Below, in pieces: positions 8,439 through 17,723 of a stretch of DNA of 64,000 bases (positions are counted from its first letter, which is position 1; every line of letters begins with the position of its first letter). The stretch is taken from the NCBI GenBank assembly GCA_949283695.1, contig CASDTX010000025.1, forward strand, positions 186,001 through 250,000, written 5' to 3'. The stretch comes from an uncultured Eubacteriales bacterium. GTDB taxonomy: Bacteria; Bacillota; Clostridia; Lachnospirales; Lachnospiraceae. The position numbers were made by a program, and so were the translations under genes. The notes below the pieces were generated by a model. The model saw nothing but the letters and a program-made list of their open reading frames with translations. It made no database searches and was not told the DNA's origin.

Positions 8439-8876
8439 ATGAGACAGGAACTAAGAGAAGTATTATTTCAGATAGAACTGCTGAAGCGAAAGAAGGTACA
8501 GGACTTCCTTCTGCGAAACGGCCTGACGCCGGGACAGGGGCAGGCCAGAATCCTGGTGTTTCTGGCCGGGCATCCCTGGGTATCCCAGCGGGAGACCGCA
8601 GACGCGTGTATGCTGGATGTGACCACGATGTCCAGGACCCTGGATAAACTGGAGAAACAGGGCCTGATTCTCCGGGAGCGGGATCCCAAATGCAGGCGCT
8701 CATACCGGATCAGCCTGACCGATGCCGGCAGAGCGAAGGCCCGGGAACTGACGGCGGGATTTCAGGAACTGGAAGCAATCCTGTGCAGCGGATTCCAGGA
8801 GCAGGAGATCGAGGCGCTGATCGGGCAGCTCCTGCGGGTAAAAGAGAATCTTATACAGCATAAAATGCATGAATAA
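8439..8876 (+). CDS. MarR family transcriptional regulator
   Basis: 145 residues. Winged helix-turn-helix: a leading helix with LLKRKKVQDFLLRNGLTPGQ, recognition helix VSQRETADACMLDVTTMSRT, then LDKLEKQGLILRERDPKCRR, which is the MarR wing. Start at 8439 chosen for AGGAAGGGA upstream; the frame is open earlier but those codons cross the palindromic repeat. It is the third gene of the exporter operon. By family habit it probably represses the operon by binding the TTGT-N4-ACAA boxes at its promoter and is released by the exporter's cargo. Confidence 0.88.
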   Translation: MRQELREVLFQIELLKRKKVQDFLLRNGLTPGQGQARILVFLAGHPWVSQRETADACMLDVTTMSRTLDKLEKQGLILRERDPKCRRSYRISLTDAGRAKARELTAGFQELEAILCSGFQEQEIEALIGQLLRVKENLIQHKMHE

Positions 8877-8950
8877 GAAGGGAGAATTTCAAAATAGAAG
8901 TAACAAATGCTGAAAATTCGTTTTTCAAATATAAAAAATGCAAGAAAGCA

Positions 8951-8979
8951 TTGACTGACTATCAAAAATTATATACAAT
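8951..8979 (+). promoter_or_regulatory. Sigma-A promoter of the aspartate aminotransferase gene
   Basis: TTGACT (8951-8956), 17 bases, TACAAT (8974-8979), about 39 bases before the start codon. Confidence 0.7.
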
Positions 8980-9017
8980 AGCATGCAGTGAGTAAAAAAG
9001 AGTGGAGGAGTTCTGCA

Positions 9018-10304
9018 ATGACCGCGTATAAGGATTTAAGTAGAGAAGAGTTATTAGAACTGAAAAGCGGGCTTGAGGCCCGTTTTGCGGAAGTGAAGGC
9101 AAAAGGACTGAAGCTGGATATGTCAAGAGGCAAGCCGTCTACAGAGCAGCTGAATCTGTCTATGGAGATGATGGATGTATTGAACAGCAGTGCAGATCTG
9201 GTCTGCGAGGACGGTGTAGACTGCAGAAACTACGGCGGACTTGACGGAATCGCCGAGGCAAAGCAGCTTCTTGCTGATATGATGGAAGTTCCGAAGGACA
9301 ATGTCATCATCTTCGGGAATTCCAGCCTGAATGTGATGTATGATACGGTTGCCCGCGCGATGACCCACGGAGTGATGGGAAGCACACCCTGGTGCAAGCT
9401 TGACCGGGTGAAGTTCTTATGCCCTGTGCCCGGATATGACAGACATTTTGCAATCACAGAGCATTTCGGCATTGAGATGATCAATGTACCGATGACACCG
9501 ACCGGCCCGGATATGGATATCGTTGAGAAACTGGTCAGTGAAGATCCGGATATCAAAGGAATCTGGTGCGTGCCGAAGTATTCGAATCCGCAGGGCATCA
9601 CCTATTCTGACGAGACGGTGTACCGGTTCGCGAACCTGAAGCCGGCGGCAGAAGATTTCCGTATTTACTGGGACAACGCATACTGTGTTCATCATTTATA
9701 TGAAGACAAACAGGATTACCTGATTGAGATTCTGTCCGAGTGCAAGAAGGCGGGAAATCCGGATATGGTATATAAGTTTTCTTCTACATCTAAGATCAGC
9801 TTCCCGGGTTCCGGCATCGCGGCTATGGCGGCATCAGATGCGAACTTAAAAGATGTCCGCGATATGCTGAAGTTCCAGACGATCGGACATGACAAGGTGA
9901 ATCAGCTCCGCCATGTACGGTTTTTCAAGGATGTACACGGAATTGTAGAGCATATGAAGAAACATGCAGATATCATGCGCCCGAAATTCGAGGCTGTCAT
10001 CGATGTGCTGGAAAGAGAGCTGGGGGGACTGGAGATCGGTTCCTGGATCAAGCCGCTGGGCGGATATTTCATCTCCTTTGACGCAATGGACGGCTGTGCA
10101 AAGGCCATTGTCGCGAAGGCGAAGGAAGCAGGACTCGTGATGACTGGCGCGGGTGCTACGTTCCCATACGGCAAAGATCCGCACGACAGCAATATCCGTA
10201 TCGCGCCGTCTTACCCGACGCCGGAAGAGCTGGCTGTAGCGACGGATATCTTCGTACTCAGCGTGAAGCTGGTAAGCATTGATAAACTTCTGGAAAATAT
10301 GTAG
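9018..10304 (+). CDS. Aspartate aminotransferase, class I/II (PF12897 type)
   Basis: 428 residues, cytoplasmic PLP enzyme. The N-terminal LDMSRGKPSTEQLNLSMEMM, the cofactor lysine in SSTSKISFPGSG (Lys near 259) and the C-terminal GAGATFPYGKDPHDSNIRIAP are hallmarks of the 'Asp_aminotransf' subgroup, distantly related to MocR-type aminotransferase domains. It moves an amino group between aspartate and 2-oxoglutarate. Start at 9018 chosen for GTGGAGGAG upstream and for family length. Single-gene unit with its own promoter and terminator. Confidence 0.88.
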   Translation: MTAYKDLSREELLELKSGLEARFAEVKAKGLKLDMSRGKPSTEQLNLSMEMMDVLNSSADLVCEDGVDCRNYGGLDGIAEAKQLLADMMEVPKDNVIIFGNSSLNVMYDTVARAMTHGVMGSTPWCKLDRVKFLCPVPGYDRHFAITEHFGIEMINVPMTPTGPDMDIVEKLVSEDPDIKGIWCVPKYSNPQGITYSDETVYRFANLKPAAEDFRIYWDNAYCVHHLYEDKQDYLIEILSECKKAGNPDMVYKFSSTSKISFPGSGIAAMAASDANLKDVRDMLKFQTIGHDKVNQLRHVRFFKDVHGIVEHMKKHADIMRPKFEAVIDVLERELGGLEIGSWIKPLGGYFISFDAMDGCAKAIVAKAKEAGLVMTGAGATFPYGKDPHDSNIRIAPSYPTPEELAVATDIFVLSVKLVSIDKLLENM

Positions 10305-10312
10305 AAACGCAG

Positions 10313-10362
10313 CGCCCTCTGGACTTGCCTGTATAAGGCATGTTCAGAGGGCGTTATCTTTT
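10313..10362. terminator. Terminator after the aminotransferase gene
   Basis: CGCCCTCTG (10313-10321) pairs with CAGAGGGCG (10345-10353), with an inner TGCCT/AGGCA stem, followed by TTATCTTTT. The convergent YeiH-type gene ends at 10361, so it may serve both. Confidence 0.8.
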
Positions 10363-11368
10363 ACCAGATTCCAAGCATATGCTGCATTCCAAGACTGACA
10401 GCTGCGATGCCGACCCAGCAGCAGAATCCGGTGAAAATCGGTTTCCCGCCGGTGCGGATCAGCTTGACGATATTGGTGTTCAGTCCGATGGCAGCCATTG
10501 CCATAATGATCAGGAACTTGCTCAGTTCTTTCAGCGGACCTGTCACGGTTCCGGGAAGCTGGAACATGGTTGTGATCACCGAGGCAAGTACGAAGAACAG
10601 GACGAAGAAGGGAAAGCAGCGCTTCAGGCTGAAGGAAGATCCTTCGGAGCGGTTCTCCTTCCGTCCCCGGTAGATGGCCAGGGCCAATGTAATGGGGATG
10701 ATTGCCAGTGTTCTTGTCATCTTCACAATGGCAGCCGCTTCCAGTGTATGGCTGGCGTGGATGCCGTCCCAAGCGGCAGCTGCGGCTGTGACGGAGGAGG
10801 TATCGTTGATCGCTGTTCCGGCGAAGAGGCCGAAGCCGTCATTGCTTAGTCCAAGCATTGCCCCCAGTGTGGGAAAGATGAGCGCCGCAAGCACATTGAA
10901 CAGAAAGATCACGGAGATGGACTGCGCCACTTCTTCATCCGATGCGTCGATCACCGGAGCAGTCGCCGCGATTGCGCTTCCGCCGCAGATCGAAGACCCC
11001 ACACCTACCAGGATCGCATTGTTCGGTTTCAGCCGGAGCGCTTTATATAAGAGGAAGGCGATGACAAGAGAAGTGGCGATGGTGGAGACAATGATGGGAA
11101 GCGATTGTTTCCCCTTGGCCAGGATCTCTGTCAGATTCATGCCGAAGCCGAGGAAAACAACCGCAGCCTGCAGGATTTTCTTAGATGTGTAGTTGATGCC
11201 GGCTGTGAAAGGTTCCTTTTTCGTCAGAATGAGCGTGATTCCCATGCCGATGAGAATCGCAAATACAGGGCCTCCGACCACGGGAACAGCCTGGCCGAGA
11301 AACCAGGATGGAACCGCGATGATCAGGCAGAGGAGCAGACCGGCTCCGTTTTTCTTAATAAAGTTCAT
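10361..11368 (-). CDS. YeiH/UPF0324 family putative sulfur-anion exporter
   Basis: 335 residues, about ten membrane segments, family PF03601. Family-like features are [38 protein letters not shown] and [17 protein letters not shown]. Members are annotated as putative sulfate exporters but are poorly characterised. Start at 11368 chosen for GGAGG upstream; the open frame reaches 20 codons further without a site. It is transcribed away from a LysR gene across a 136-base AT-rich gap, the usual pairing for this family, so that LysR protein probably controls it. Confidence 0.85.
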   Translation of the reverse strand: MNFIKKNGAGLLLCLIIAVPSWFLGQAVPVVGGPVFAILIGMGITLILTKKEPFTAGINYTSKKILQAAVVFLGFGMNLTEILAKGKQSLPIIVSTIATSLVIAFLLYKALRLKPNNAILVGVGSSICGGSAIAATAPVIDASDEEVAQSISVIFLFNVLAALIFPTLGAMLGLSNDGFGLFAGTAINDTSSVTAAAAAWDGIHASHTLEAAAIVKMTRTLAIIPITLALAIYRGRKENRSEGSSFSLKRCFPFFVLFFVLASVITTMFQLPGTVTGPLKELSKFLIIMAMAAIGLNTNIVKLIRTGGKPIFTGFCCWVGIAAVSLGMQHMLGIW

Positions 11369-11427
11369 GAAATAAGACCTCCATTTTCTTCCAGAATTTT
11401 CGAAAGGATCATAGCATAAAAAATACA

Positions 11428-11455
11428 TAAAATAAAATGATTAATATTTATTTTA
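11428..11455. promoter_or_regulatory. Candidate LysR binding dyad
   Basis: TAAAATAAA (11428-11436) and TTTATTTTA (11447-11455) are perfect inverted arms around ten bases, in the gap between the divergent YeiH-type and LysR genes. Low complexity of the AT-rich sequence weakens the case. Confidence 0.45.
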
Positions 11456-11504
11456 CGATAAATATATATTATGATTATAGAAAGATCTACGAGGAGGGGG
11501 AACC

Positions 11505-12401
11505 ATGCTTGATTTCCGAATTGAAACCTTTCTGGCAGTCTGCCGGTTTATGAATTTCACACGGGCATCTGAACAGCTGAATATCACACAGCCGGCAGTG
11601 TCTCAGCACATCCGGTTCCTGGAGAATCATTATCAGGCGAAGCTCTTCCGGTATGAGGGGAAAAAGCTGCAGCTGACAAGGGCAGGAGAGATCCTGCGCA
11701 GCGCCTCCCTGACCATGATGCATGATGAGCTGTCTATGCGAAATCAGATGCAGAAAGCGGACACCGGTGAACAGATCCGGTTCGGAGCGACCCGGACAGT
11801 GGGAGATGTGCTGATGGGGAAGATCCTGAAGAGGTATCTGCGGGAGTATCCAGATGCGGATATCCATATGATTGTGGAGAATACCAGAGAGCTTCTGAGA
11901 CAGCTGGATGAGGGGGCTATTGATTTTGCCCTGGTGGAAGGATTTTTCAAAAAGAACGAGTATGATTTTCAGAAGTTCTCAGAAGAAAATTATATTGCTG
12001 TCGCCGGGCCGGATTATCCGTTCCGGAACCGTCCGGACAGGATTGAGAATCTTTTTCAGGAGCGGCTTCTCCTGCGGGAGGAAGGATCCGGCACGCGGGA
12101 AGTGCTTGAGCGGTGGCTGGAGGCGCAGAATCTGGGAATCGGGGATTTCGAGAGGATTGTCGAGGCGGGGAGCCTTCATACGATCAAAGAGTTGACAAAA
12201 GCCGGGTGCGGTATTACATTTTTATATGAAGTTGCTGTAAAGGAAGACCTTGAGAAGGGAACACTGGTAAAGATACCGCTGCAGGACTTCCGGGCCAGCC
12301 ATGAATTTACCTTTATCTGGCGGCGGGGAAGTATCTATGCGGACAGGTACAGAGAGCTCTTCCGGAGATTTTCCGGACAGGCAGCGCTGCACACACTATA
12401 A
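11505..12401 (+). CDS. LysR family transcriptional regulator
   Basis: 298 residues. N-terminal HTH: LDFRIETFLAVCRFMNFTRA, then ASEQLNITQPAVSQHIRFLE, followed by a periplasmic-binding-like effector domain. Start supported by GAGGAGGGGG upstream. It diverges from the YeiH-type exporter gene and is followed after only 22 bases by the SufC-like gene in the same direction, so it could regulate either side. Regulators of this setting (CysL/YeiE group) often respond to sulfur or amino-acid status; this is inference. Confidence 0.9.
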   Translation: MLDFRIETFLAVCRFMNFTRASEQLNITQPAVSQHIRFLENHYQAKLFRYEGKKLQLTRAGEILRSASLTMMHDELSMRNQMQKADTGEQIRFGATRTVGDVLMGKILKRYLREYPDADIHMIVENTRELLRQLDEGAIDFALVEGFFKKNEYDFQKFSEENYIAVAGPDYPFRNRPDRIENLFQERLLLREEGSGTREVLERWLEAQNLGIGDFERIVEAGSLHTIKELTKAGCGITFLYEVAVKEDLEKGTLVKIPLQDFRASHEFTFIWRRGSIYADRYRELFRRFSGQAALHTL

Positions 12402-12423
12402 AGAGAAGGAAGTGAACTCCGAT

Positions 12424-13170
12424 ATGCTGAAAGTTGAACATTTATCATATGATGTAATGGAAGAAGGGAAGCCTTCTGAGATTCTGTCTGATGTAAGCTT
12501 CACTGTAAATGACGGTGAGATGCTTGTGATCACCGGTCCTAACGGCGGCGGCAAATCGACTCTGGCGAAACTGCTGATGGGGATCAATCAGGCGACCGGC
12601 GGGAAGATCTATCTTGACGGCCAGGATATTACAGGTTATACGATCGATGAGCGGGCGAAAGCGGGGATTGGCTTTGCGTTCCAGCAGCCGCCCAGATTCA
12701 AGGGAATGACGGTTCGCAGACTGCTCTCCCTGGCGGCGGGGAAACCGCTGGACGAGAAGACCTGCTGCAATCTTCTAAGCAGCGTAGGACTGTGCGCCAT
12801 GGAATATATTGACCGGGAAGCAGACGCCACGCTGTCGGGCGGTGAGATGAAGCGGATCGAGATCGCCACAGTTCTTGCCAAGCATCATGATCTCTGTATC
12901 TTTGATGAGCCGGAGGCGGGGATCGATCTGTGGAGCTTCTCCATGCTGATCAAGAGATTTGAACAGATTCATAAAGAGAAGAAAGAGAGTCTGATCCTGA
13001 TCTCACACCAGGAGAGGATTATACAGATGGCTGACCGGATCATGGTTATTTCCGACGGAAAAGTAGAATCCATCGGAGAGGCAGAGCAGATCATGCCGTC
13101 CCTGTTCGGGCAGGAGCTGGATTCCTGCGAATGCAGGAGACAAAAGGGAGGTGAACTCTATGGAGTCTAA
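12424..13170 (+). CDS. SufC-like ABC ATPase
   Basis: 248 residues, soluble ATPase: Walker A GPNGGGKST (near residue 40), Q-loop FAFQQPPRFKGMTVRRLL, signature LSGGEMKR and Walker B LCIFDEPEAGIDLWS. The Q-loop wording and LSGGEMKR resemble SufC of the Fe-S cluster assembly complex more than transporter ATPases, and no membrane partner follows. Start at 12424 chosen for AGAAGGAAG upstream. It overlaps the start of the SufB-like gene by 11 bases, so the products very likely form a complex. No sufS, sufU or sufD is adjacent. Confidence 0.8.
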   Translation: MLKVEHLSYDVMEEGKPSEILSDVSFTVNDGEMLVITGPNGGGKSTLAKLLMGINQATGGKIYLDGQDITGYTIDERAKAGIGFAFQQPPRFKGMTVRRLLSLAAGKPLDEKTCCNLLSSVGLCAMEYIDREADATLSGGEMKRIEIATVLAKHHDLCIFDEPEAGIDLWSFSMLIKRFEQIHKEKKESLILISHQERIIQMADRIMVISDGKVESIGEAEQIMPSLFGQELDSCECRRQKGGELYGV

Positions 13171-14125
13171 AGGAGCAGAAACGAAAGCCATGAAACAGAA
13201 AGAAATCGATCTGGATCGAGTGACACAGGATGTGCTGAAGATGATCGATTCTTATGGATTTAAGCAGGAGGGTGCCTACAATCTGAGGCTGAACGGCATG
13301 GCTGTGTGCCATGGGGACAGCCGCCATATTCAGATCGTAACAAAGGAAGACAAGCCGGGAATCGATATCCACATCAGCGGAGAGGCGAAGAACGAGCAGG
13401 TCCACATTCCGGTCGTTATGTCCCAGGAAGGTGTTGATATCGTATATAATGATTTCTATATTGAAGACGGAGCGGACGTGACGATTATCGCGGGCTGCGG
13501 GATTCACGGCGAAGGGTGTTCCGAGACCCGCCATGACGGAATCCACGCATTTCATGTCGGAAAGGGCTGCAATGTAAAATATGTAGAGAATCACTATGCA
13601 GAGGGGAACGGGACCGGTCAGAAGGTGCTCAACCCTGTGACGAAAATCTATGTGGGCGAAGATTCGGTGTTCACTCTGGAGACCACACAGATCCGCGGCG
13701 TGGATGCGACGGAGCGGGAGAACTACATTGAGCTTGCAGACAACGCGAAACTCTTCGTGACGGAGAAGCTGATGACCGATGAAGGCCAGACAGCTACATC
13801 CAACATGGACGTAGAACTGACCGGTGAGAACAGCTCTGCCCGGATCGTCTCGCGCTCGGTCGGAAAGGGGAATTCCAAGCAGGTGTTTCACCCCAGGGCC
13901 ATCGGCAATAACCAGTGCCATGCCCATATTCAGTGCGACTCCATCATTATGGATCAGGCGGAGATCAGTTCCATCCCGGAGATTGACGCCAGACATGTAG
14001 ATGCACAGATCATCCACGAGGCGGCGATCGGAAGAATTAACGATGAGCAGCTTGTGAAGCTTCGGACCTTCGGACTCAGTGAGGAAGAAGCAGAGTCTGT
14101 GATTATTGAGAGCTTCCTCAAATAA
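13160..14125 (+). CDS. SufB/SufD family scaffold-like protein
   Basis: 321 residues, shorter than SufB (about 470). The C-terminal region keeps the SufB pattern: HAHIQCDSIIM (Cys near residue 259, matching the SufB QCDS cysteine) and IIHEAAIGRINDEQL (Glu near 287), followed by GLSEEEAESVIIESFLK. The middle is beta-helix-like. SufB with SufC builds Fe-S clusters; short SufBC-only systems are known in anaerobes, and this gene with its SufC-like partner fits that type. Start at 13160 chosen for GGGAGGTGA upstream. Cluster-building activity is inferred. Confidence 0.78.
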   Translation: MESKGAETKAMKQKEIDLDRVTQDVLKMIDSYGFKQEGAYNLRLNGMAVCHGDSRHIQIVTKEDKPGIDIHISGEAKNEQVHIPVVMSQEGVDIVYNDFYIEDGADVTIIAGCGIHGEGCSETRHDGIHAFHVGKGCNVKYVENHYAEGNGTGQKVLNPVTKIYVGEDSVFTLETTQIRGVDATERENYIELADNAKLFVTEKLMTDEGQTATSNMDVELTGENSSARIVSRSVGKGNSKQVFHPRAIGNNQCHAHIQCDSIIMDQAEISSIPEIDARHVDAQIIHEAAIGRINDEQLVKLRTFGLSEEEAESVIIESFLK

Positions 14126-14130
14126 AATAG

Positions 14131-14177
14131 CGGCCGGCAAATCTCTCGATGGGGAGATCTGCCGGCCGAGCCGGTTT
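14131..14177. terminator. Terminator after the SufC/SufB-like unit
   Basis: CGGCCGGCAAATCTC (14131-14145) pairs with 14154-14168 with one mismatch, and a GGTTTTT tail follows. It also faces the end of glpK on the other strand. Confidence 0.8.
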
Positions 14178-14214
14178 TTGGCGGGGTTTATACACTGCAG
14201 GACAGGATCCGGGA

Positions 14215-15798
<1,584 letters not shown>

Positions 15799-15881
15799 TT
15801 ATATCATATCAGAGGCAGTACAGCCACGGAAAGAAGGATTTCTATAGGATATATTTATCTGTCGTTTTACTTGCAGTATCA

Positions 15882-15911
15882 GTTCAGCTTTGCGAATGGC
15901 GCGGGCTGAAC
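15882..15911. repeat. Short copy of dispersed repeat family B
   Basis: GTTCAGC (15882-15888) and GCTGAAC (15905-15911) form inverted ends. The 24 bases 15888-15911 recur exactly, inverted, at 34563-34586. It lies six bases past the ybaK stop. Confidence 0.7.
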
Positions 15912-15916
15912 GGCTG

Positions 15917-16384
15917 CTACTTGCACACGTCAATCCATTCTTTCGCACCGGCGTATTGCTCCAGTTCGCCGCAGGTCATCTCTACTGCGGAGTTTCCGCT
16001 GCCGGCCGCAGGGAATACGGTCGGAAAACGTTTCATAGACACATCCAGATATACGGACGCGCTCTGCGGGTTTCCGAAGGGGCAGACGCCGCCGATGGCG
16101 TGTCCGGTCATCGGCTCCACATCTTCCGGAGAGAGCATCTTCGCCTTCATTCCGAATTGATGCTTGAATTTGCTGTTGTCGATTTTCATATCTCCGGCTG
16201 TCACGATCAGGATCGCCGCCGATTTATCCTTCGTATAGAAGGAAAGCGTCTTTGCGATTCTGGCCGGCTCCACACCCACGGCCTGGGCGGCCAGCTCTAC
16301 AGTGGCGCTGGAGACGGGAAATTCCCGAATTTCCTTATCAATGTTATTTTCCTGAAAATAATTCCTGACGATTTCTACAGACAT
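15917..16384 (-). CDS. ybaK: YbaK/EbsC family aminoacyl-tRNA deacylase
   Basis: 155 residues, single YbaK/ProX editing domain. Seen: the VGVEPARIAKTLSFYTKD segment with the catalytic-type lysine, and the closing GGVCPFGNPQSASVYLDVSM region typical of Cys-tRNA(Pro) deacylases. It removes wrongly attached amino acids from tRNA in the cytoplasm. AAGGAAAGG precedes the start. A strong hairpin (about 16408-16443) stands in its leader; its role is unclear. Confidence 0.88.
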   Translation of the reverse strand: MSVEIVRNYFQENNIDKEIREFPVSSATVELAAQAVGVEPARIAKTLSFYTKDKSAAILIVTAGDMKIDNSKFKHQFGMKAKMLSPEDVEPMTGHAIGGVCPFGNPQSASVYLDVSMKRFPTVFPAAGSGNSAVEMTCGELEQYAGAKEWIDVCK

Positions 16385-16407
16385 GGATAAACCTTCCTTT
16401 TCTTACA

Positions 16408-16443
16408 GGACACTGCCGCTCTTGGAAAGAGCGGGCAGGGTCC
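16408..16443. other. Hairpin in the ybaK leader
   Basis: GGAC and CTGCCGCTCTT on the left pair with AGAGCG-GGCAG and GTCC on the right, with one bulge and a GGAA-type loop. Read on the plus strand it is followed by CTTTTATT and would look like a terminator, but no plus-strand gene precedes it. Confidence 0.45.
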
Positions 16444-16555
16444 CTTTTATTCCAAGGATGATTGTACCAGCCTGCTGCCGAAAAAGCTAGCCTGTGGATT
16501 GCATTTTCCGACAGAACGTGGTAACATAATCCCGGACAATCGAATAACAAGTTTT

Positions 16556-16817
16556 CCCGGGCGGGGAGCGCCGTCCCGGGTTTCTACTGTACACCAGAGC
16601 ATTTACTGCATCTGGTACAGTGTCCGCCGGGGCACGGGCAGCTGCTGTCTGATGAGCCGGGGGCGCTGTATGGGCACGTACGAAAACACATGCGAGGGAA
16701 TCCGTGTTCCGGAGTGAGAGGGCGCCAGTAAGCGCCGACCGTCAGTGCCGGCTGTGTTGTTGGCATGCTGTCTGATCCGGACAGTGAAAGCATGGCGGCA
16801 CGTGTACAGGAGGTAAA
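16556..16817 (+). ncRNA. Structured leader upstream of thiW, candidate cis-regulatory RNA
   Basis: This GC-rich stretch has several stems: CCCGGG/CCCGGG (16556-16580) with an inner CGG/CCG; ACTGTA..CCAG/CTGG..TACAGT (16586-16621); GGCGC/GCGCC (16721-16736); and CATGCT/AGCATG (16764-16794), enclosed by TGCCG/CGGCA (16746-16800). The last ends just before the AGGAGG of thiW. It lacks the TPP riboswitch core. GAGGGAATCCG...CGCCAGTAAGCG loosely recalls parts of the cobalamin riboswitch, but the GGTGCC and CAGGAGACC boxes are absent. Function unproven. Confidence 0.35.
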
Positions 16818-17351
16818 GTGATGAAAAATGTCAACGTAAGAAAGCTTGCCCTTGCGGGAATTCTGGTAGCAGTGGGAATTGTATGCTCTCCCCTGTCGAT
16901 TCCTGTGGGAGCATCGAAGTGCGCTCCGGTGCAGCACTTCATCAACATCCTCGGGGGTGTGTTCTTAGGACCCGGATATGCGGTTGGCATGGCATTTGTC
17001 ACAAGTCTTCTCAGAAACCTGATGGGAACGGGGACGCTGCTTGCATTTCCCGGATCCATGTGCGGAGCGTTTTTATGCGGGATGCTGTATAAATACGGAA
17101 AGCATCTTCCGCTGGCGTATCTGGGAGAACTGTTCGGGACATCTGTCATCGGAGGACTGCTGAGTTATCCGGTCGCAACTCTGATCATGGGGAGCGAGAG
17201 CGCGGTGTTCGGATTTGTCATTCCGTTTTTCGTCTCGAGCTGCGGCGGAACGATCATTGCGATCGTGCTGGTGACAGCGATGAAGAAGATGAAAGTGTTT
17301 GACATCTATCTGGGCAACCTGGATGCAAAGCCGCAGCGCGCGGTAAAATAA
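16818..17351 (+). CDS. thiW: ThiW, S component of an ECF-type thiazole transporter
   Basis: 177 residues, about five membrane segments. The start region LALAGILVAVGIVCSPLSIPVGASKCAPVQHFINILGGVFLGP is the recognisable ThiW stretch (family PF09512). ThiW binds the thiazole moiety of thiamin (hydroxyethylthiazole) in the membrane and uses a shared ECF energising module, not present here. AGGAGG precedes the start. It heads the thiamin salvage cluster; ThiM downstream phosphorylates the imported thiazole. Confidence 0.92.
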   Translation: MMKNVNVRKLALAGILVAVGIVCSPLSIPVGASKCAPVQHFINILGGVFLGPGYAVGMAFVTSLLRNLMGTGTLLAFPGSMCGAFLCGMLYKYGKHLPLAYLGELFGTSVIGGLLSYPVATLIMGSESAVFGFVIPFFVSSCGGTIIAIVLVTAMKKMKVFDIYLGNLDAKPQRAVK

Positions 17352-17362
17352 GGGGCATACAC

Positions 17363-17402
17363 GGCGAAATGAAAATCGCCTACATGCCGAAATGAAAATG
17401 GC
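17363..17402. repeat. Twin mini-hairpins with identical loops
   Basis: GGCG..CGCC (17363-17380) and GCC..GGC (17386-17402) both enclose GAAATGAAAAT. They lie just after the thiW stop. Confidence 0.6.
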
Positions 17403-17490
17403 GTATACGCTGAGCTCACAGCGGCGCACGCGGCAGATCCGGCAGGGCTTCTGACAGCATCACATGCCGGGGATAAGATCATAAAGAAGA

Positions 17491-17580
17491 ACGGGGAGCT
17501 TGCGAGGAAAGCAGGCTGAGAGTAAGCTGGACTGCTTTGACCCATAACCTGATTTGGGTAATGCCAACGTAGGTGGAGAG
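17491..17580 (+). ncRNA. TPP riboswitch (THI element)
   Basis: The core is clear: GCAGGCTGAGAG (17511-17522), GACCC (17538-17543) and ACCTGATTTGGGTAATGCCA (17547-17566), then ACGTAGGTGGAGAG. AAGCAG and CTGCTT form the arm around the CTGAGA element. It senses thiamin pyrophosphate and controls thiM and the genes after it. It is placed inside the cluster, after thiW. Confidence 0.95.
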
Positions 17581-17593
17581 AACGATACAGAAA

Positions 17594-17636
17594 CGCGGGT
17601 ATGACTGGAACAGGTCTCCCCGTTTTTTCTTTTTTA
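17594..17636 (+). terminator. Riboswitch expression platform (terminator)
   Basis: CTCCCCG (17616-17622) is followed by a run of T (17623-17635). Locally CGGG/CCCG with GAC/GTC make a weak stem, while CGGGGAG at the aptamer's 5' edge (17492-17498) is a perfect 7-base complement of the 3' arm. Confidence 0.7.
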
Positions 17637-17723
17637 CGAAGTGAAATTGCGTGGTTTGAGGCGTGTGTCCTTGTAAAGAGAGGGTAAGAAAGACAGATGG
17701 AAAGAACAGGGAGGACAATCAGG

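Noticed and set aside
16641..16706. Hammerhead ribozyme-like core: CTGATGAG, CGAAAAC and a GTGTTC partner upstream of thiW
   Set aside because: The AACAC/GTGTT arm can form, but the two other stems needed around CTGATGAG do not pair, so the core words look accidental.
16499..16717. 72-codon open frame in the thiW leader
   Set aside because: No ribosome site, odd composition, and it covers several RNA stems.
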